Shown: one piece after another, positions 46,148 through 58,097 of the stretch
Numbering within the stretch: the first letter of the stretch is position 1
Layout of the letters: every line of letters starts with the position of its first letter
DNA from: Chytriomyces cf. hyalinus JEL632
Lineage: Eukaryota > Chytridiomycota > Chytridiomycetes > Chytridiales > Chytriomycetaceae
NCBI GenBank assembly: GCA_025435555.1
Contig: JAIWWG010000062.1
Span: forward strand, 155,805 to 219,804
Length of the DNA stretch: 64,000 bases
Reading direction: 5' to 3'
Notes under the pieces: model-generated
What the model was told of the DNA's origin: nothing
Databases searched by the model: none
What the model saw: the letters and a program-made list of their open reading frames with translations, nothing else
Translations under genes and position numbers: made by a program

Positions 46148-46579
46148 TTTTGTGGACTTCGGGGCAGCCCTTTTGCACTCTGTGTAAAGTTTCTGCTTGT
46201 GCACAGAATGATTGGATAAAGAGCGACTTCTGACTTGATGAGAATTGGTTTTGTTCAGAGTCATCGGACATAGCGTCACAAATGTTTCTCTGAAAAATCA
46301 ATGACAACTCAACTGATGGATCGTGGTGCTTCCAACAACTGCTCGGATTTTTTGAATGGACCGATATGGCCGATACGCCGTTCAAACTCACCCAATTTTC
46401 CAGTCGCCGGCCCATTGGGCACCCATTCTCACTCAAAGAAATGTCTTGCATCACCATCTGGATATCTCTGGCCGCCCACGATGACGCACAGTTATTCCAC
46501 GTGGTTCTCTGTGGGGGAAATTGAGTCTTCTTTATTCTCAGACACGCAAGAACTCCGCTAGCACGCGTTACAGCTCCTT

Positions 46580-46921
46580 TCAAATCCACTGCCACATCTT
46601 GTTTGCGCTTCTTAAATGAGCAATCTTGTGAACGTCCCAATTTTTCAGGAAGACGCATTGGGTTGTGTCTTGTGGGCGATAAGGCTCTTGTTGCTGGGAA
46701 GAGGAGTGATTTTCTTGTGGCTGGTATCGAATATTTATCTGCGGCTTAATGGAAATACAAAGTGGCCGCAGCATTTTTGCACCTTTGCTTGTGTTAGAGT
46801 GGTTGTGACAGTTTTTCAATGATATTTTCATCGCTTTGGTTTTCCCAAAAAAAGCAAGTTCGAAAACTCCGGGGGAACCGCGCAAGGATGGTGCATAAAA
46901 AGGAGAAGGAAGCGCAGCCAT
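46580..46921 (-). CDS. Possible small protein gene, unknown
   Basis: A 113-codon frame from the ATG at 46921 (MAALPSPFYAPSLRGSPG) to TGA at 46580. An AATAAA on the same strand lies about 45 bp downstream (46531-46536), which supports a real transcript end. The C-terminal part CVFLKNWDVHKIAHLRSANK followed by MWQWI is Trp-rich and basic, reminiscent of small mitochondrial inner-membrane proteins, but no family is recognised. A later in-frame ATG near 46774 (MLRPLCISIKPQ) is another possible start with a presequence-like composition. The flanking 46150-46570 stretch holds protein-like frames on the minus strand that I could not join. Confidence 0.4.
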   Translation of the reverse strand: MAALPSPFYAPSLRGSPGVFELAFFGKTKAMKISLKNCHNHSNTSKGAKMLRPLCISIKPQINIRYQPQENHSSSQQQEPYRPQDTTQCVFLKNWDVHKIAHLRSANKMWQWI

Positions 46922-47285
46922 GGCAGTCGATACACAGTAACGCCAAAACAACGGACCAGAAATCAAATGCACGTCAACTCTCCCGCCGCTGTTGCCTCTC
47001 TGACGAGCACAAAGTACCGCATCTACGCCCCACCTAATTCCTGGCTGGCCCGCGTCCAGTGCAAGCAAGTCCTGCGCCGGAGAGACGCCAATCGCGTCCA
47101 CACAGCATCACTGTAGCAAAGCAGTCATATTTCTTGAATCATTTCAGTTCGGCGATCGGATAAATAAAGTGTTGAACTTCCAAAAACCAATTTTTGAACA
47201 TCTTCAAAAGACACGCAATTTCTGAAGGGAGGCGCAGTCTGACTTGGCCACGATTGCCATAAAAGAGACTCCTCTTGCTTTGCAA

Positions 47286-47531
47286 ATGGCACCAACAACC
47301 AACAAGCAAACAACTCCATCTAACAACAACAACCAAGAACACATGCACGTTAACTCGCCTGCCGCCATCGCTTCCACCACAGACAAGAACATGGTCTTTA
47401 CTCACGACAAGAACCTGATCGGCCTCCCGCTCTCGCGTGCCGTCACTGCCAGCTCCACCGCGTCTAGACGATCGCTCAAGTCGCTCAAGTCGATTGCAAG
47501 TCGCATCTCTGACTGGTTTCGACGAGCTTGA
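47286..47531 (+). CDS. Small predicted protein with C-terminal amphipathic basic helix
   Basis: An 81-residue frame from the ATG at 47286 (MAPTTNKQTTPSNNNNQ), rich in Thr, Asn and Ser, ending in a basic amphipathic helix RRSLKSLKSIASRISDWFRR that could bind membrane or protein. An AATAAA follows about 90 bp after the stop. A longer overlapping minus-strand frame is Arg/Val-rich and less protein-like. No family recognised. Confidence 0.4.
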   Translation: MAPTTNKQTTPSNNNNQEHMHVNSPAAIASTTDKNMVFTHDKNLIGLPLSRAVTASSTASRRSLKSLKSIASRISDWFRRA

Positions 47532-47844
47532 ACGGTCGTCATGGATCCAGTTGCGCCTTACCAAATGTTCATCAAGCTCTTTTCAAAACTTCTTTCAGCC
47601 AGAAATAACCCAAGTAAACCCAATAAAAATGTGAATATGTATCCATGAATGACACCGATTCTGTCGCATCTTGTCTGGCGTTGTTCATCAGGGATGAGTA
47701 CAAAATATTTCCATCACTATCTCAATTCTACCGGGTTCCGATTCCATCACTATCGAGGCTGGTTGGGAGTACGCAGATGAATGGTGCCATAAAAGAGCGT
47801 GAGGAACATTCTGTCAGAATATGGCATGATCTCTAATGTTTAAG

Positions 47845-48000
47845 TTCAATAAAGGAAGTATAAAGTCAGGTGTTTAGAGACTTTATTCTTGGTCGATTAA
47901 TTTCGATCAAAACGCCATTGAAACAACGTTTGTGCAACGCCCGCTTCCCTGAGCATTCATAGGCTATTTGCTTTGTAGAGTCGCCGAAACTTGATCCATG
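47845..48000. repeat. Dispersed repeat with AATAAA signals on both strands (copy 1)
   Basis: The stretch 47845-47912 matches 62347-62413 with only a handful of differences. The following part (GAAACAACGT, GTGCAACG and CCTGAGCATTCAT-GGCTAT) also recurs at 62240-62470. It contains AATAAA on the plus strand and, about 30 bp later, TTTATT. It lies downstream of the membrane-protein gene at 48193 (minus strand) and could supply its poly(A) site. Confidence 0.75.
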
Positions 48001-48192
48001 AATCATAACACATTCAATATATTAAGGAATCTGCTGTAAGTACATCAGGCAGCACAGAGGAATTTCATCAGAAATAGTATTGACTGCGGTAAACACATGT
48101 GGCAACTTGCTGATGAAGCACTTCAAAAGTCCATGTAATTCGATAAACTTTGTGAAAGCTGCCAGACTTACTCTCAATCGGAATCATGTTTA

Positions 48193-49216
48193 TTACTCTG
48201 TCACGACCAACGATGGATTTGTATTTGCCCGCTTCAAAGACATGACTGTCTTCTGCATGGTCAGAACTCCTTCGCTGTCCGCATTAGGAGTGGAGAAAGT
48301 CTTGTTGCCCTCCTCACGGATACGAATCCCTGCCATCCCAACCTGGTGAAGCCGCACTTTCATGACAATCGGAGTCACCACAGAGGCAGTGGCCCCAAAG
48401 TCTGCAGTGATATAACAAACGCGGTACACCCTCCAGACACTGGGACTCGCCAGACTCGGATCCAGGAAGAACGAGACCATGAGAGCGACGAAGCCAGTCA
48501 GCGCCAAGAAGCAGAAGCAGGAAGATATGAGACCATACTGCGCAATTATTTGCAGCCGAGCGCCGTTGTCGTTGAAGTGCGGCACACCTTGGCTTATAGT
48601 CGGGCGAGCGAATTTCACCAGGTAAGAATAAAATGCCCAAGCAAAATACGCGTCCATGACAGTCACAACACTGCCAGACACGAAATGGCCCATGTTGTAA
48701 TATTTTTCCGACTCGGCGATCGGCAAAGAAAACGTGCTCAGTTTAGCAACTGCGGGTAGCGTGCAAGTGAATGGAGTCAACCACAGCAGTGTGAGGAAGA
48801 TTCGGTACATTCGAGCATTGTACTGGTTTTTGAGGATATCCGAAGATCTGGCCCACGAAAAGAATCTTTCCAGGTTTCGGTTATCGCGCGTATACCCGAT
48901 TTCGCAAGGTGACTCACAGATACAATGCTCCAGAAACACCGAACGAAAACGCCGCCGCCACACGAAAGATGTGGTTTCCTGAATCGAGAAAGAAGCCTTT
49001 GAAGATTTGATACGACGTGGCCGCGACATGAACGCCCAGTAAAAGGGAATGCGATGTCGTGAAAATTGTCTCGAACGAGACTGGGACTCCCCGACGCGGC
49101 AGGTCCACACAGATGGTGAAGACCAGGAGAAATACGATGCTGCTAAAGTTGACGCCGCCCCACATGAACGAAAGCATCCGCATTTCCTGGGCCTGCTCTC
49201 TGTCGACGTAGCTCAT
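48193..49216 (-). CDS. Polytopic membrane protein, lineage-specific family (copy B, intact)
   Basis: Two exons. Exon 1 starts at the ATG 49216 (MSYVDREQAQEMRMLSFMWG) and has three hydrophobic segments (NFSSIVFLLVFTICV, HSLLLGVHVAATSYQIF, FRVAAAFSFGVSGALYL). A GTGAGT...GGAAAG intron leads to FFSWARSSDILKNQ and four more: LTLLWLTPFTCTLPAVA, VSGSVVTVMDAYFAWAFYSY, LISSCFCFLALTGFVALMV and VCYITADFGATASVVTPIV. The tail is hydrophilic and ends SLKRANTNPSLVVTE. Seven helices and an outward short N-terminus would fit a receptor-like topology, but no known receptor family is recognised. Two broken relatives lie beside it (49429-49690 and 50065-51085). Confidence 0.75.
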
Positions 49217-49428
49217 TCTTTTTTGGAGGCTGGTCTTGTCAGGAACATTGAACAATGATATTTATTCCGCATTTTCAAAGATAGTTGACTCTTAAACTGT
49301 CAGGGGCCCAACTCTATTTTAAATAAAAATGCTTCATAAAAGAAGAGAAGAAAAAAGAGCAATCTGTTCAGGCAGCAAGGAAATCAGGAGATCACAGACC
49401 CTGAAGAGGCACGTCAGCACAAACTAAG

Positions 49429-49690
49429 CTATGCGATGTAGTAAACAAATGACAAAGCACTTTGCAAGGCGCATGCAGTTCGGACAATAGAAGCCACCAC
49501 AGAGGCAGTGGACCCAAAATCCACAACGATATAACGTAAGCGGTCCACGTCCCAGAAACCTGTGTTGTCGCGAGTCGGATTCAGGTAAAACGCGATCTTG
49601 AGAGCAGCAAGACTAACCAGTCCAAGGGAGCAGCAGCAGGAAGATGTGAGACGGTACGGAGTGATAACGCTGTTATCCCGTTGCATCAAA
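49429..49690 (-). pseudogene. Truncated copy (D) of the membrane-protein family
   Basis: Encodes only the last two helices: VITPYRLTSSCCCSLGLVSL and IVVDFGSTASVVASIV. These align with IIAQYGLISSCFCFLALTGF and ITADFGATASVVTPIV of copy B. No upstream exons are found and the C-terminus diverges after ALQ. Same strand as copy B. Confidence 0.75.
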
Positions 49691-50064
49691 CTTGTGCGAT
49701 GAACAATGTTCCCCACGCATCACAAGCAGCAAGCATCTCGTCAGTCTCAAGCACCAAGGCCACAATGAAGAGGTCTATTAACCACCTTCAAAATGCATTT
49801 TAACGCGTTCCTTGAATATATATATAAATTTTTTTGGATCGGCCGAAAATCCAAAAGTAAAAGGAGTAAACTCTCCTTCTGCTTACAATATATCAATCAG
49901 TCAACTGCAGATTCGGAGTGGACAAGTGCCGCAACTGGCAGTACGATTGCCGTCGTTGCGTTCCGGACTGAAGAAGCGCTGAACAGTAAGAAGTCAAGAA
50001 CCAACGGATCCATTCTCAAAATGAAGTGGGGCGCGTGACAAATGATGCCAGCTTTCAAATAAGC

Positions 50065-51085
50065 ATGAACTACCTCGACAGTGAGCGAGTCGAGGAAATA
50101 CGGATCCTTTCGTTTATGTGGGCGTCTGTATACTTCAGCAGTGTCATATTCCTGCTGGTCTTCACCATCTGTGTGGGCCTGCCACGGCGAGGAACTCCAG
50201 TCTCGTTCAAGACTACTTTCACGACATCGTATTCCCTTTTACTGGGTGCTCACGCCTTGTCCATGTCCTATCAAATCTTCAAAGGCTTCTCCCTTGAGTC
50301 AGGAAACCGTGTCTTCCTGGTGGCGGCGGCTTTTTCGTTCGGCGTTTCTGGAGTAATGTATCTGTAAGTCATTTTCTGTCATTGGCAACGCGCGCGATAA
50401 CCGAAACCTGGAAAGATTCTTTTCGTGGGCCAGATCTTCGGATATCCTCAAAAACCAGTGCAATCCGCGAATCTATCGAATCTTCTTCACGCTCTTGGGT
50501 TATGTCCGTTCACAAGCATGCTGCCTGCACTTGCAAAGCTTGGCACGTTCTCGTTGCCGGCCGCTGAGTCTGAAAAATACAACAACGTTGCGCAATTCGT
50601 GTCTGGCGGTGTTGTTACAATCATTGACGGGTTTTTTGCGTGGGCCTTTTATTGTTACCTGATGAAATACGCTCGGCTGGCTTCAAGTAACGGTGTGACC
50701 TGCATCAACAATAACGGCACACCTGAAAATCATTGCGCAATACGGTCTCATAGCTTCCTCCTTCTGCTTCCTGGGGCTGACGGGCTTCGGTTCTCTCACG
50801 GCCGTGCTTTTCCTGAACGCGAGCCTTGCGACTCCCAGTCTCTGGGGGGTGTACCTGCTGGGTGTTATCACTGTGGATTTTGGGTCCGCTGCGGCTTTGG
50901 TGACTCTGATTGTCATGAAAGTGCGGCTTCACCTGGTTTGGATTGAAAGTAATTGTACCCGCGGGGCCGCCATCAAGGCTGGCTCCACTCCCAATGGTGA
51001 TAACGGAGGAGTTCTTACTATGCAGAAGACACTATTATCTTTGAAGCGGACAGACACAAGTCCATCATTAGTCGTGCCAGTATAA
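50065..51085 (+). pseudogene. Frameshifted copy (C) of the membrane-protein family
   Basis: Inverted relative of copy B with the same two-exon structure: exon 1 50065-50363 (MNYLDSERVEEIRILSFMWA) and exon 2 from 50416 (FFSWARSSDILKNQ). Near 50499 one base is missing compared with copy B (LLW becomes LLG plus a frame change), so the homologous frame GLCPFTSMLPALAKLGTFSL is out of phase. Near 50722 a second change of two bases restores the original frame through to the stop (SLKRTDTSPSLVVPV). Translated directly, it stops about 90 codons into exon 2. It is either a recent pseudogene or contains sequencing errors. Confidence 0.65.
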
Positions 51086-51600
51086 TAACCGCGCTCCAAA
51101 TTGAGCGCAAGTGGCGGAGAGCAAGTTGTTTTTTCTGAATGTTTCGGTGCGGTCTGTTGAGTATTTTTTGGTGAAGGAAGTTGTACCTGTGGATACGGTG
51201 CCCACCAAACAGAACCTTTCATACCATAACTGTATGCACGCAATTCATACCATGGAAAGAAAGTGCAGCAAATAAAGAGAGTGAACCTCATTTCAGAGGT
51301 CCCAGGACACGTCCGCCAGCAATCGAAATTCTTGATCTGTACCACTTTCACCAAAAGGAAGAATCTCTCCGAAGCTGTGAAATGTCTGATTCGATCCATG
51401 CACTCGTTGCAAGCAATCAGCGTCAAAAGGTTCCGCAAAACAATGCGCAACTTCCAATAAAACTTAAGAAAACACCAGCATTTTTTATTGACGACAAAAT
51501 AAACAACTTTCAACAGTGCGTCACCTCATTCATAATACTTTCTGAAACAGTCTCAGTTTCCCCCGCGAAAAACGCCAGGTATCCCTTCTTCTTTTTGCAC

Positions 51601-53922
51601 TCAGCTTTTTGAGTAGAACAGCATATACGCCTGACGATCATCCCGCTCTTTCGTGACTTCGGCGCCTGATATTTTTTCGACATAGTCATCATCGATGCGG
51701 AGCCATTCTTCATTATTCCGATACACATCACAAGTGTAGTGGCCGCCCTCAGTATACTTGCCGTGGTGATTTATAACTGCGGAACGCATGTTAAGACACA
51801 TTCGACTGCATAACTCAAGCGATCCAAAGCTTTACCAGCAAATAGCGCATACTCAAGATACTGGCTTTGCTTCCGTCCAGCTGGAGACACGACTTCGGGT
51901 TTAATCTTCAGAGAGGTGTTGAAGCTGATGTGTTTCCTCAATTTTTGAGTGGTTCCAGTCTCGCCATCAAATACAAAGCGTTTCAAGTGCAGAATTAAAA
52001 CAGGCGGGAAGAAATCTACATAGTTTTGTTTCGACACATCCACCTGGTAAAAATTAGAGGAATTAGCGAACAGTGTATGCGCAGTACCTGAACATATTTA
52101 CAGGAAACCCGGTGATCGATGTATATCCAGGAATAATTTCTGGCGCTGTCATGTTGAGAAGTCCGTCTTCGATTGATAAAATATGTTCCGGCTGTCAATA
52201 CGAAGCGCAGTTAGAAAAAGAGTGTCAGAAAACAAATATATTGAGGGCCATACCGCGATGTCAAGAGGTAATGCCATAAATGGTTCTAGCATGGCTTTAT
52301 CCTTGTCGCCAACGGCTTTCAAAATCGTTCGCATTTTGCCACCAAATATTTGAACGATTGGTGTTTCAGACACTTCCGTCTGAATAAACGATGAACATTG
52401 AACTTTCGTGTTTGAAATTGAATGACAAAATGATCGACAACACACGAACCGATCTCGTTGTTGTTGTTTTGTGTTTGGACCCAACCTCAACCCATCCCTC
52501 ACTGTTGGTGTGGCTAATGCTTCCATTCGATGATGCGGGGCTGATGACTTCGCCATTTGAATTTGATCGGGACAGCGCCTTTGCACTATGGCGGGCTGGT
52601 TTCCGAAATGTCAGTTGTCTTCATGACGTCCATTCAAATTTCCAACAATCCGTTACCAAGCAGAAGTTCTTCATGCAGACCGTCGAGTAGAAACCCGAGA
52701 AACTCCTCTGCATCTTCTTGTCGACCCTGAAATATGTTACGCCATAGAGATCAGGCAAAGAACGGCAACAGAGGGAACAAAATGACTGAGCAAAAAAACC
52801 TTCATGGAATCCACATTTGATTTAGTCCGCAGAGCATTGTAAACATATTCCGGTTCGAATGCGTCAAAAGCTGACAGAGCGTATTAACAAAAGTATGATC
52901 CACCAGCAGCAGAGTAAGGCAAAGCCACTCACAGATACGTTTTGTTTTCGCCGACAGCGCGTGTTCTTCCTCAAATTCGTTGAAAAAAGTGCAGCTGAAG
53001 ACTTGTTGTCAAGATTCCTGAAGACTCGAGCCATTCGAAATACAAAACTTACAATGCATCAATTAATGGGGTCTTTTCTTTCAAATTGAATGCGACATGC
53101 TCCCCGAGTTGCTTTATAAGGTTATAGAATGGCATGCAATGAAGAAGAGGTTGAAGGATGGCGTTCATAAAACACATGTTTCCACTGTTTTTGAGGCCGC
53201 GCGGTTTGATGAGGTGGGATTTGAGGGATATTTTGTACGAAGAAAAGAACTCTATTTTGCAAAGCGAAGGGGTTAGATTGCAGTACTCAGACTAAATCTG
53301 CCACAAGAAACGCACTTTCGATTCCTCGAGCGAGGGGTTGAGATGCCGTAGCGATGCTTAGTGTAGAGGATCCGACACTATTCACAGATGCCCCGCTGAG
53401 TTGCGTGTTCGGATCAATTTTCGGTGCCGCAATTTTTGCCCAGGACATTGGAACGGGTGCTTTTGGTTTTGCCGACTGAAGCTCATTTTGAGTCGATTCT
53501 ATCGGTAATGACGGCAATCGCGCAGTAGGATCGCCCTGGCCATGTGATTGAGGGATTGGATTATTCGAGGGGAATACGGGTATCGATTCTGTTGGTTGTT
53601 CGTGTGGAGAAGCCTGATGGACGCATTCATCAGCGCCCAATTCTCTCGGCGTCTGAGCGCCACCATCCTTTTGCAACAGAAACATTACCAGCTCATTCGG
53701 AGTAGCGTTGCGGTATAGAAGAAGCGACGTGGATTCCCACTGTCGAAAAGGTGGAAATCAGCATTTGGAATATTTCCCACATTTTAAACGTTTATATGCC
53801 TTGGCGATGAAGTCGAATGTGGCGGTTAGTTTCGCAACGTCCATGATGCGGACGACATCGTCCAATTCGAGCGATCCAAATTGTATCCGTTTCACGAGGG
53901 GCAAAGGCGGATCGGATCCCAT
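51601..53922 (-). CDS. UBP3: Ubiquitin-specific protease, Ubp3/USP10 family
   Basis: Cysteine deubiquitinase. The probable start is 53922 ([20 protein letters not shown]). A middle exon is Ser/Pro-rich with [12 protein letters not shown]. The catalytic Cys box is [20 protein letters not shown]. Then [96 protein letters not shown] and the His box [20 protein letters not shown] follow, to AYMLFYSKS. The [17 protein letters not shown] and IFGG wording points to USP10/Ubp3. Exon borders in the N-terminal third are uncertain. Yeast Ubp3 acts in COPII cargo recycling and ribophagy; the same role here is an inference. Confidence 0.85.
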
Positions 53923-54008
53923 CAAATGGATAATCTTTTGTTGCCGACTTTTTTTTTTTAAGTTTTTTGGCGTACTCAGATTTTAAAAAAAACAGCATGT
54001 GGATATAT

Positions 54009-57000
54009 TTACGATAACGGCAATTCACCAACAATCTGGCTGTAGAACTCTTTGAAGTACCAGATATCTCCCCGGACCCGTTGAAAATCCACAACGCATG
54101 TTCCAGGAAGGTTGGGCATTTTCATCAACTCCACGTAAAATACCATTTCATCCACAAAGCGAACTGAACCCAGTGGTGCAGAAGTTTCAAGTCCTTCTGT
54201 TGTATTGAATCGAAAATCGGGATCATCATTTGAATCAACGCCTTTGGCCGTGAACCCGGAGTTGTACTTGACACCGTAATCTTGAATGTATTGAATTTTC
54301 TTGGTCCACCCGGTGACGAAGCGAAGAGATGTCCAAGCTTCCTCCTTGCTCTTTTGGGCCCGGCTAATTGATCTTGAAACGTCAGCGGATAAGACAATTA
54401 CTTCCTCTTGTTCTTCATAATCAGCAGACATGCTGCATGGTTCTCGAACAGGGCGATTTACGCTTCCATACACTTGAGCTATTGGTAGCCCGAATCCCTC
54501 TGGTATTTCCACAAAAGTAGCCACTTCTTCACGGGGAATAGCAATGCCTTTTCCCATGCCTAGTTTTGAAGCTCCTCGTGTGGCAGTCGCAGCAACGAGG
54601 ACGCCGGGTTTCACGACCTTCATTCGATACTCTCCCTTTTCCTCTCCGGTGCTTTCAACAGTAAAGCCTCGTCGAATGAACAGTGCCTCCAAGTCCGAAA
54701 TCAAAATACCTGCGTTTCTGGCGGAAAGCGCTCGCATGTCTGCTTTTCCAACGTGCAGTTTCAATTTCCTTGTCGGAGGAGACCTTGTCAACCTGCTGCG
54801 CATACTTCCTTTGCGCAGTATTTCGCGACTCCCTTGTTCAGCTCCTTGACTCATGTGCACGTGGTAATCCGATGCGCTCAAGGATAGAACAGTTCCAGAC
54901 CGAGCAGCCAAGTCATCTTGAGGTTGCGGGGAAAATGCGCGGACTTGCAGCGACGGTTGATGGGAAGAAATGGATGAAAAGGTCGCCCCACTGTTGGTCC
55001 GACTTTGCGATGAGAACGTGTGGAGGGATTGCGAGTACGTACTTCGTGTTTTGAGGAGTTTCATGATATCCATATCTTGTGTGGAGCTTGAATGTTGCGA
55101 AGTTGAGCGACGCTTGGACACTTTGGGAAAAGTAGCGTTGCGAGCTTCAACGGGAGGATGCAATTTTGTTACAATAAGTGAAGTCGGGCGAGCACGATGA
55201 ATCCCGTTTGTTGTAGGAGGAGGTGAAGTTGGCGGGCGCGGAGGTTTTTCGTAGAATTGCTCAATATATCCGCCTTGCATTGGTGGGGACAAAGTTCTTG
55301 GGATTGCCGGGACCGGAGTCTCGCCCAGAGATCCTGAGCTCCGTGACTCGTTTCTTGAATCGCTTTGCTGACTTTTTGGCCGAAACAGGCTCATGATACT
55401 TTCGGAAATATTTCTTTGCACTCTGAAATAAGATCCGTTCCAACAAGTTAGCGACATTTCTATCGGGCGCAAAATTTCAGAGGACTCACGGAGAACCCTG
55501 TACACTATTCCTTGACGTAGCCCTCGACGGAGTCTCACTTGCGCGCACTGGGGAAACTACACCTCCTTCTTTACCAAGCATCCATGCAAGGGATGAAAAT
55601 CGCCACATGGAGTTCCGATGCTTGTCCACTTCCACAACACGCAATTGAACAGGCTCCACAATCGAAACATGTTTTCCGTTTCTCGAATTTCGAATAGGGG
55701 TGGGTGATTCCCGGATGACCGCGGTGGAAGGTTGGGGAAACGCTGGTAAAGGGCGATTTAAATCGTGAAATCGTGATGTTTTCATAAACTCGGCAAACGA
55801 CCCGATTCCTACAGATGTCATGACGGCTTTCACTGATTCGATTGAAGATTGCCGGGATGGGGTACTTGGGAGAGATTTATCGAAATTGAAGAATGATGGC
55901 GGGGCGGAGAACCGGTTCAGAGATGATTTCGGGGATGGCCCACGGTCTGTTCTGGGGTCCACTTGTGTCGATGAGCTTGCAAAAGAAACAACTGAGTTTC
56001 GGTTTTCAGTTGCGGATTTGATTGGATTGATGATACTTGACATTGGATTCGGAGCAGGCGCAGGAACGTCGACGGTCTGCCCGATTTGGCCATGATTCGC
56101 AGAATTCAATGCTGCGTTGTCTACATCCATGGCTGCTGAAGAATCGACAATTTGAGCGTTTACAGCTCTCAAAGTATTTGCCGTTATATTCTCAGAACTT
56201 TTGGCCGATTCTAACAAGATCAATGGCTGTAGTTCAGGCACTGCTTCATCGCCTGCGGAGTCTACCAGCATGGACTCAACAGGTAAGTCGATCTTATTTC
56301 CGCAGCCCGACGATGCATGTGGTGTGATTTTAATAGCAGCTGGATTGGCTGGGACAACTCGCTTATAGTCTCCAGTCGCCATGTTTGATTTTGTAGATTG
56401 AGCGGGAGAAGGTGGAGGTGCCCCGTTTGAGGTTTCATTGATATCGTGACCTGGCCATTTCCCTGCAGGTTTCGATTTCGACCGTAAAGATGCGGATCGT
56501 GACAGGATTGAATCCATGTTGGTAGCAGCGGTTGAAGGCACTTCATGAATGTGGACTGGGGGATCAGAGGTTTGACTGAACCCAGGACCTGTCAAAGCTA
56601 CTTTTCCCAACGTCTAATAGGATAATTTAAAAGTTCGGTCAGAAGCAGTTCCTGAAATGAGTCGGCGATGATTCCGCGCACCTGCCGCCGTTGCATTTCC
56701 TCTTCGAAAATGTGCCGAACAGGTTTCAACCAGATGTGACTCATAATTTCGTTCATGGATGCGCGGATATTGGGGTCAGGCACCAGAATTCGATTGATCA
56801 AGTCTTGGCAATCTGGAGGAACGTGCACAGGAAATTCGAGTTTCGTTTCCATGATGTAGTGATATAAAAGATTGATGTTGTCTCCATCTGGATTCGTGGG
56901 ATCATCGTCGAATGGAAGGTATCCGGCAATCATGGAAAACTGTAAAGACATGGTATGAGTTCACCAAAAATTTGAAACCAAAATCAAAGTTACCAAAATT

Positions 57001-57977
57001 ACGCCGCAGCTCCAAATGTCCGCGATTTCTCCCACATAGCCCTTTTGAAAGAGGGATAAAGTGAGTTCGCCCTTTGCCGCGATAAACCGCACATAATCTT
57101 ACATCGCTGGTAACAAGTTCGGGGGCGGCGTAACATGGCGATCCACACGATGTTCGCAAGAGACCATCGACAGATTCCGCCTTGTTTGCAAAACCAAAAT
57201 CAGTGACCAGCACGTTCTCGTTTTCGTCGAGAAGGATATTTTCCTGAAAAAGTCATTATATTTAGTCACGGATAAACGAGATAAACGATGAGGCTGGGCA
57301 AAGAAGCGAAACGAGTTCAAGAAATTTCATCAGGCACCAGTTTCAAGTCCCGATGCACAATTCCGATGCTGTGGATGAATCCGACGGCTGAGCAGCAAAA
57401 CAACAAGGCCGTGTCAGCTTCCAGTGCTAGTTTACCCAGAGACACAGAGAATTACCGCATATAATCTGCGCGAACATGACACGCGTGACGTCCTCACTCA
57501 GTGCCCTGCTTTTGAGAATATGCTCGAACAGTTCACCGCCTGGTTGAAGGACACAGTTGGAAAAATGACAGTTAAACGACAACCCAGCTATACCTTTTGC
57601 TAGCTCCATCACAATCGCAATGTAAGAGTCCGTTTCGATGACCTCGATCAGGGAAATAATGAACGAATGTGATCGCACCAATTTGAGTGTTGAAATCTCT
57701 CGCATTAGCTTTGTGTATCCGTTGGGTGCCGCGGCAATGGTTGTCTTTTTGCACAGCTTGATTGCCACCTGTTTAGGGGAGTAGGATGAGACGGGATGAT
57801 AGGTGGTCCCACGTTGTTGGGGCAGTAACCCCCCCCCCTTAAAAGCTGTTCAGAGCAACCACAAACCTCTCGCTGTGGACTACCCGCTGTTCCAGTCGAC
57901 ACGGCCAACTTCACCTTCCCGAATTCACCTTCGCCGATGGTGCGCAGCAGCTGGTACTCACCCAACATTGGGTACAT
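54009..57977 (-). CDS. KIN4: Ser/Thr protein kinase, Kin4-like, with C-terminal KA1 domain
   Basis: CAMK-group kinase. It starts at 57977 ([20 protein letters not shown]). Kinase motifs in order: glycine loop [10 protein letters not shown], the AIKL lysine, [31 protein letters not shown], the activation segment [24 protein letters not shown] and [19 protein letters not shown]. The [13 protein letters not shown] and DDDP-NPDGD features match fungal Kin4/Frk1-type kinases. A long Ser/Pro-rich linker follows (exons about 55486-56610 and 54009-55450). The protein ends in a KA1-like domain ([20 protein letters not shown] to [19 protein letters not shown]). Yeast Kin4 guards spindle position at mitotic exit; function here is by analogy. 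Confidence 0.85.
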
Positions 57978-58097
57978 GGTGGTTTGTGTGGGACAACAAA
58001 TTTATAAGATTTCGTGAATCCATCTTCAATTCCAACGATTTGTAACGTTGCTGGAGTGTTCAACGATCTGATCTTTGACGCAACTGATTTACAAAAG

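Noticed and set aside
45782-46279. 165-codon minus-strand frame
   Set aside because: Antisense to the last exon of RPN8; a compositional shadow.
47139-47564. 141-codon minus-strand frame opposite the small Thr/Asn-rich protein
   Set aside because: Composition (Arg/Ser then Val/Cys runs) looks like the reverse of an Asn/Thr-rich coding strand, and the plus strand has the poly(A) signal.
50929-51513. 194-codon minus-strand frame
   Set aside because: It overlaps the conserved 3' end of membrane-protein copy C in antisense and has no homology or splice support.
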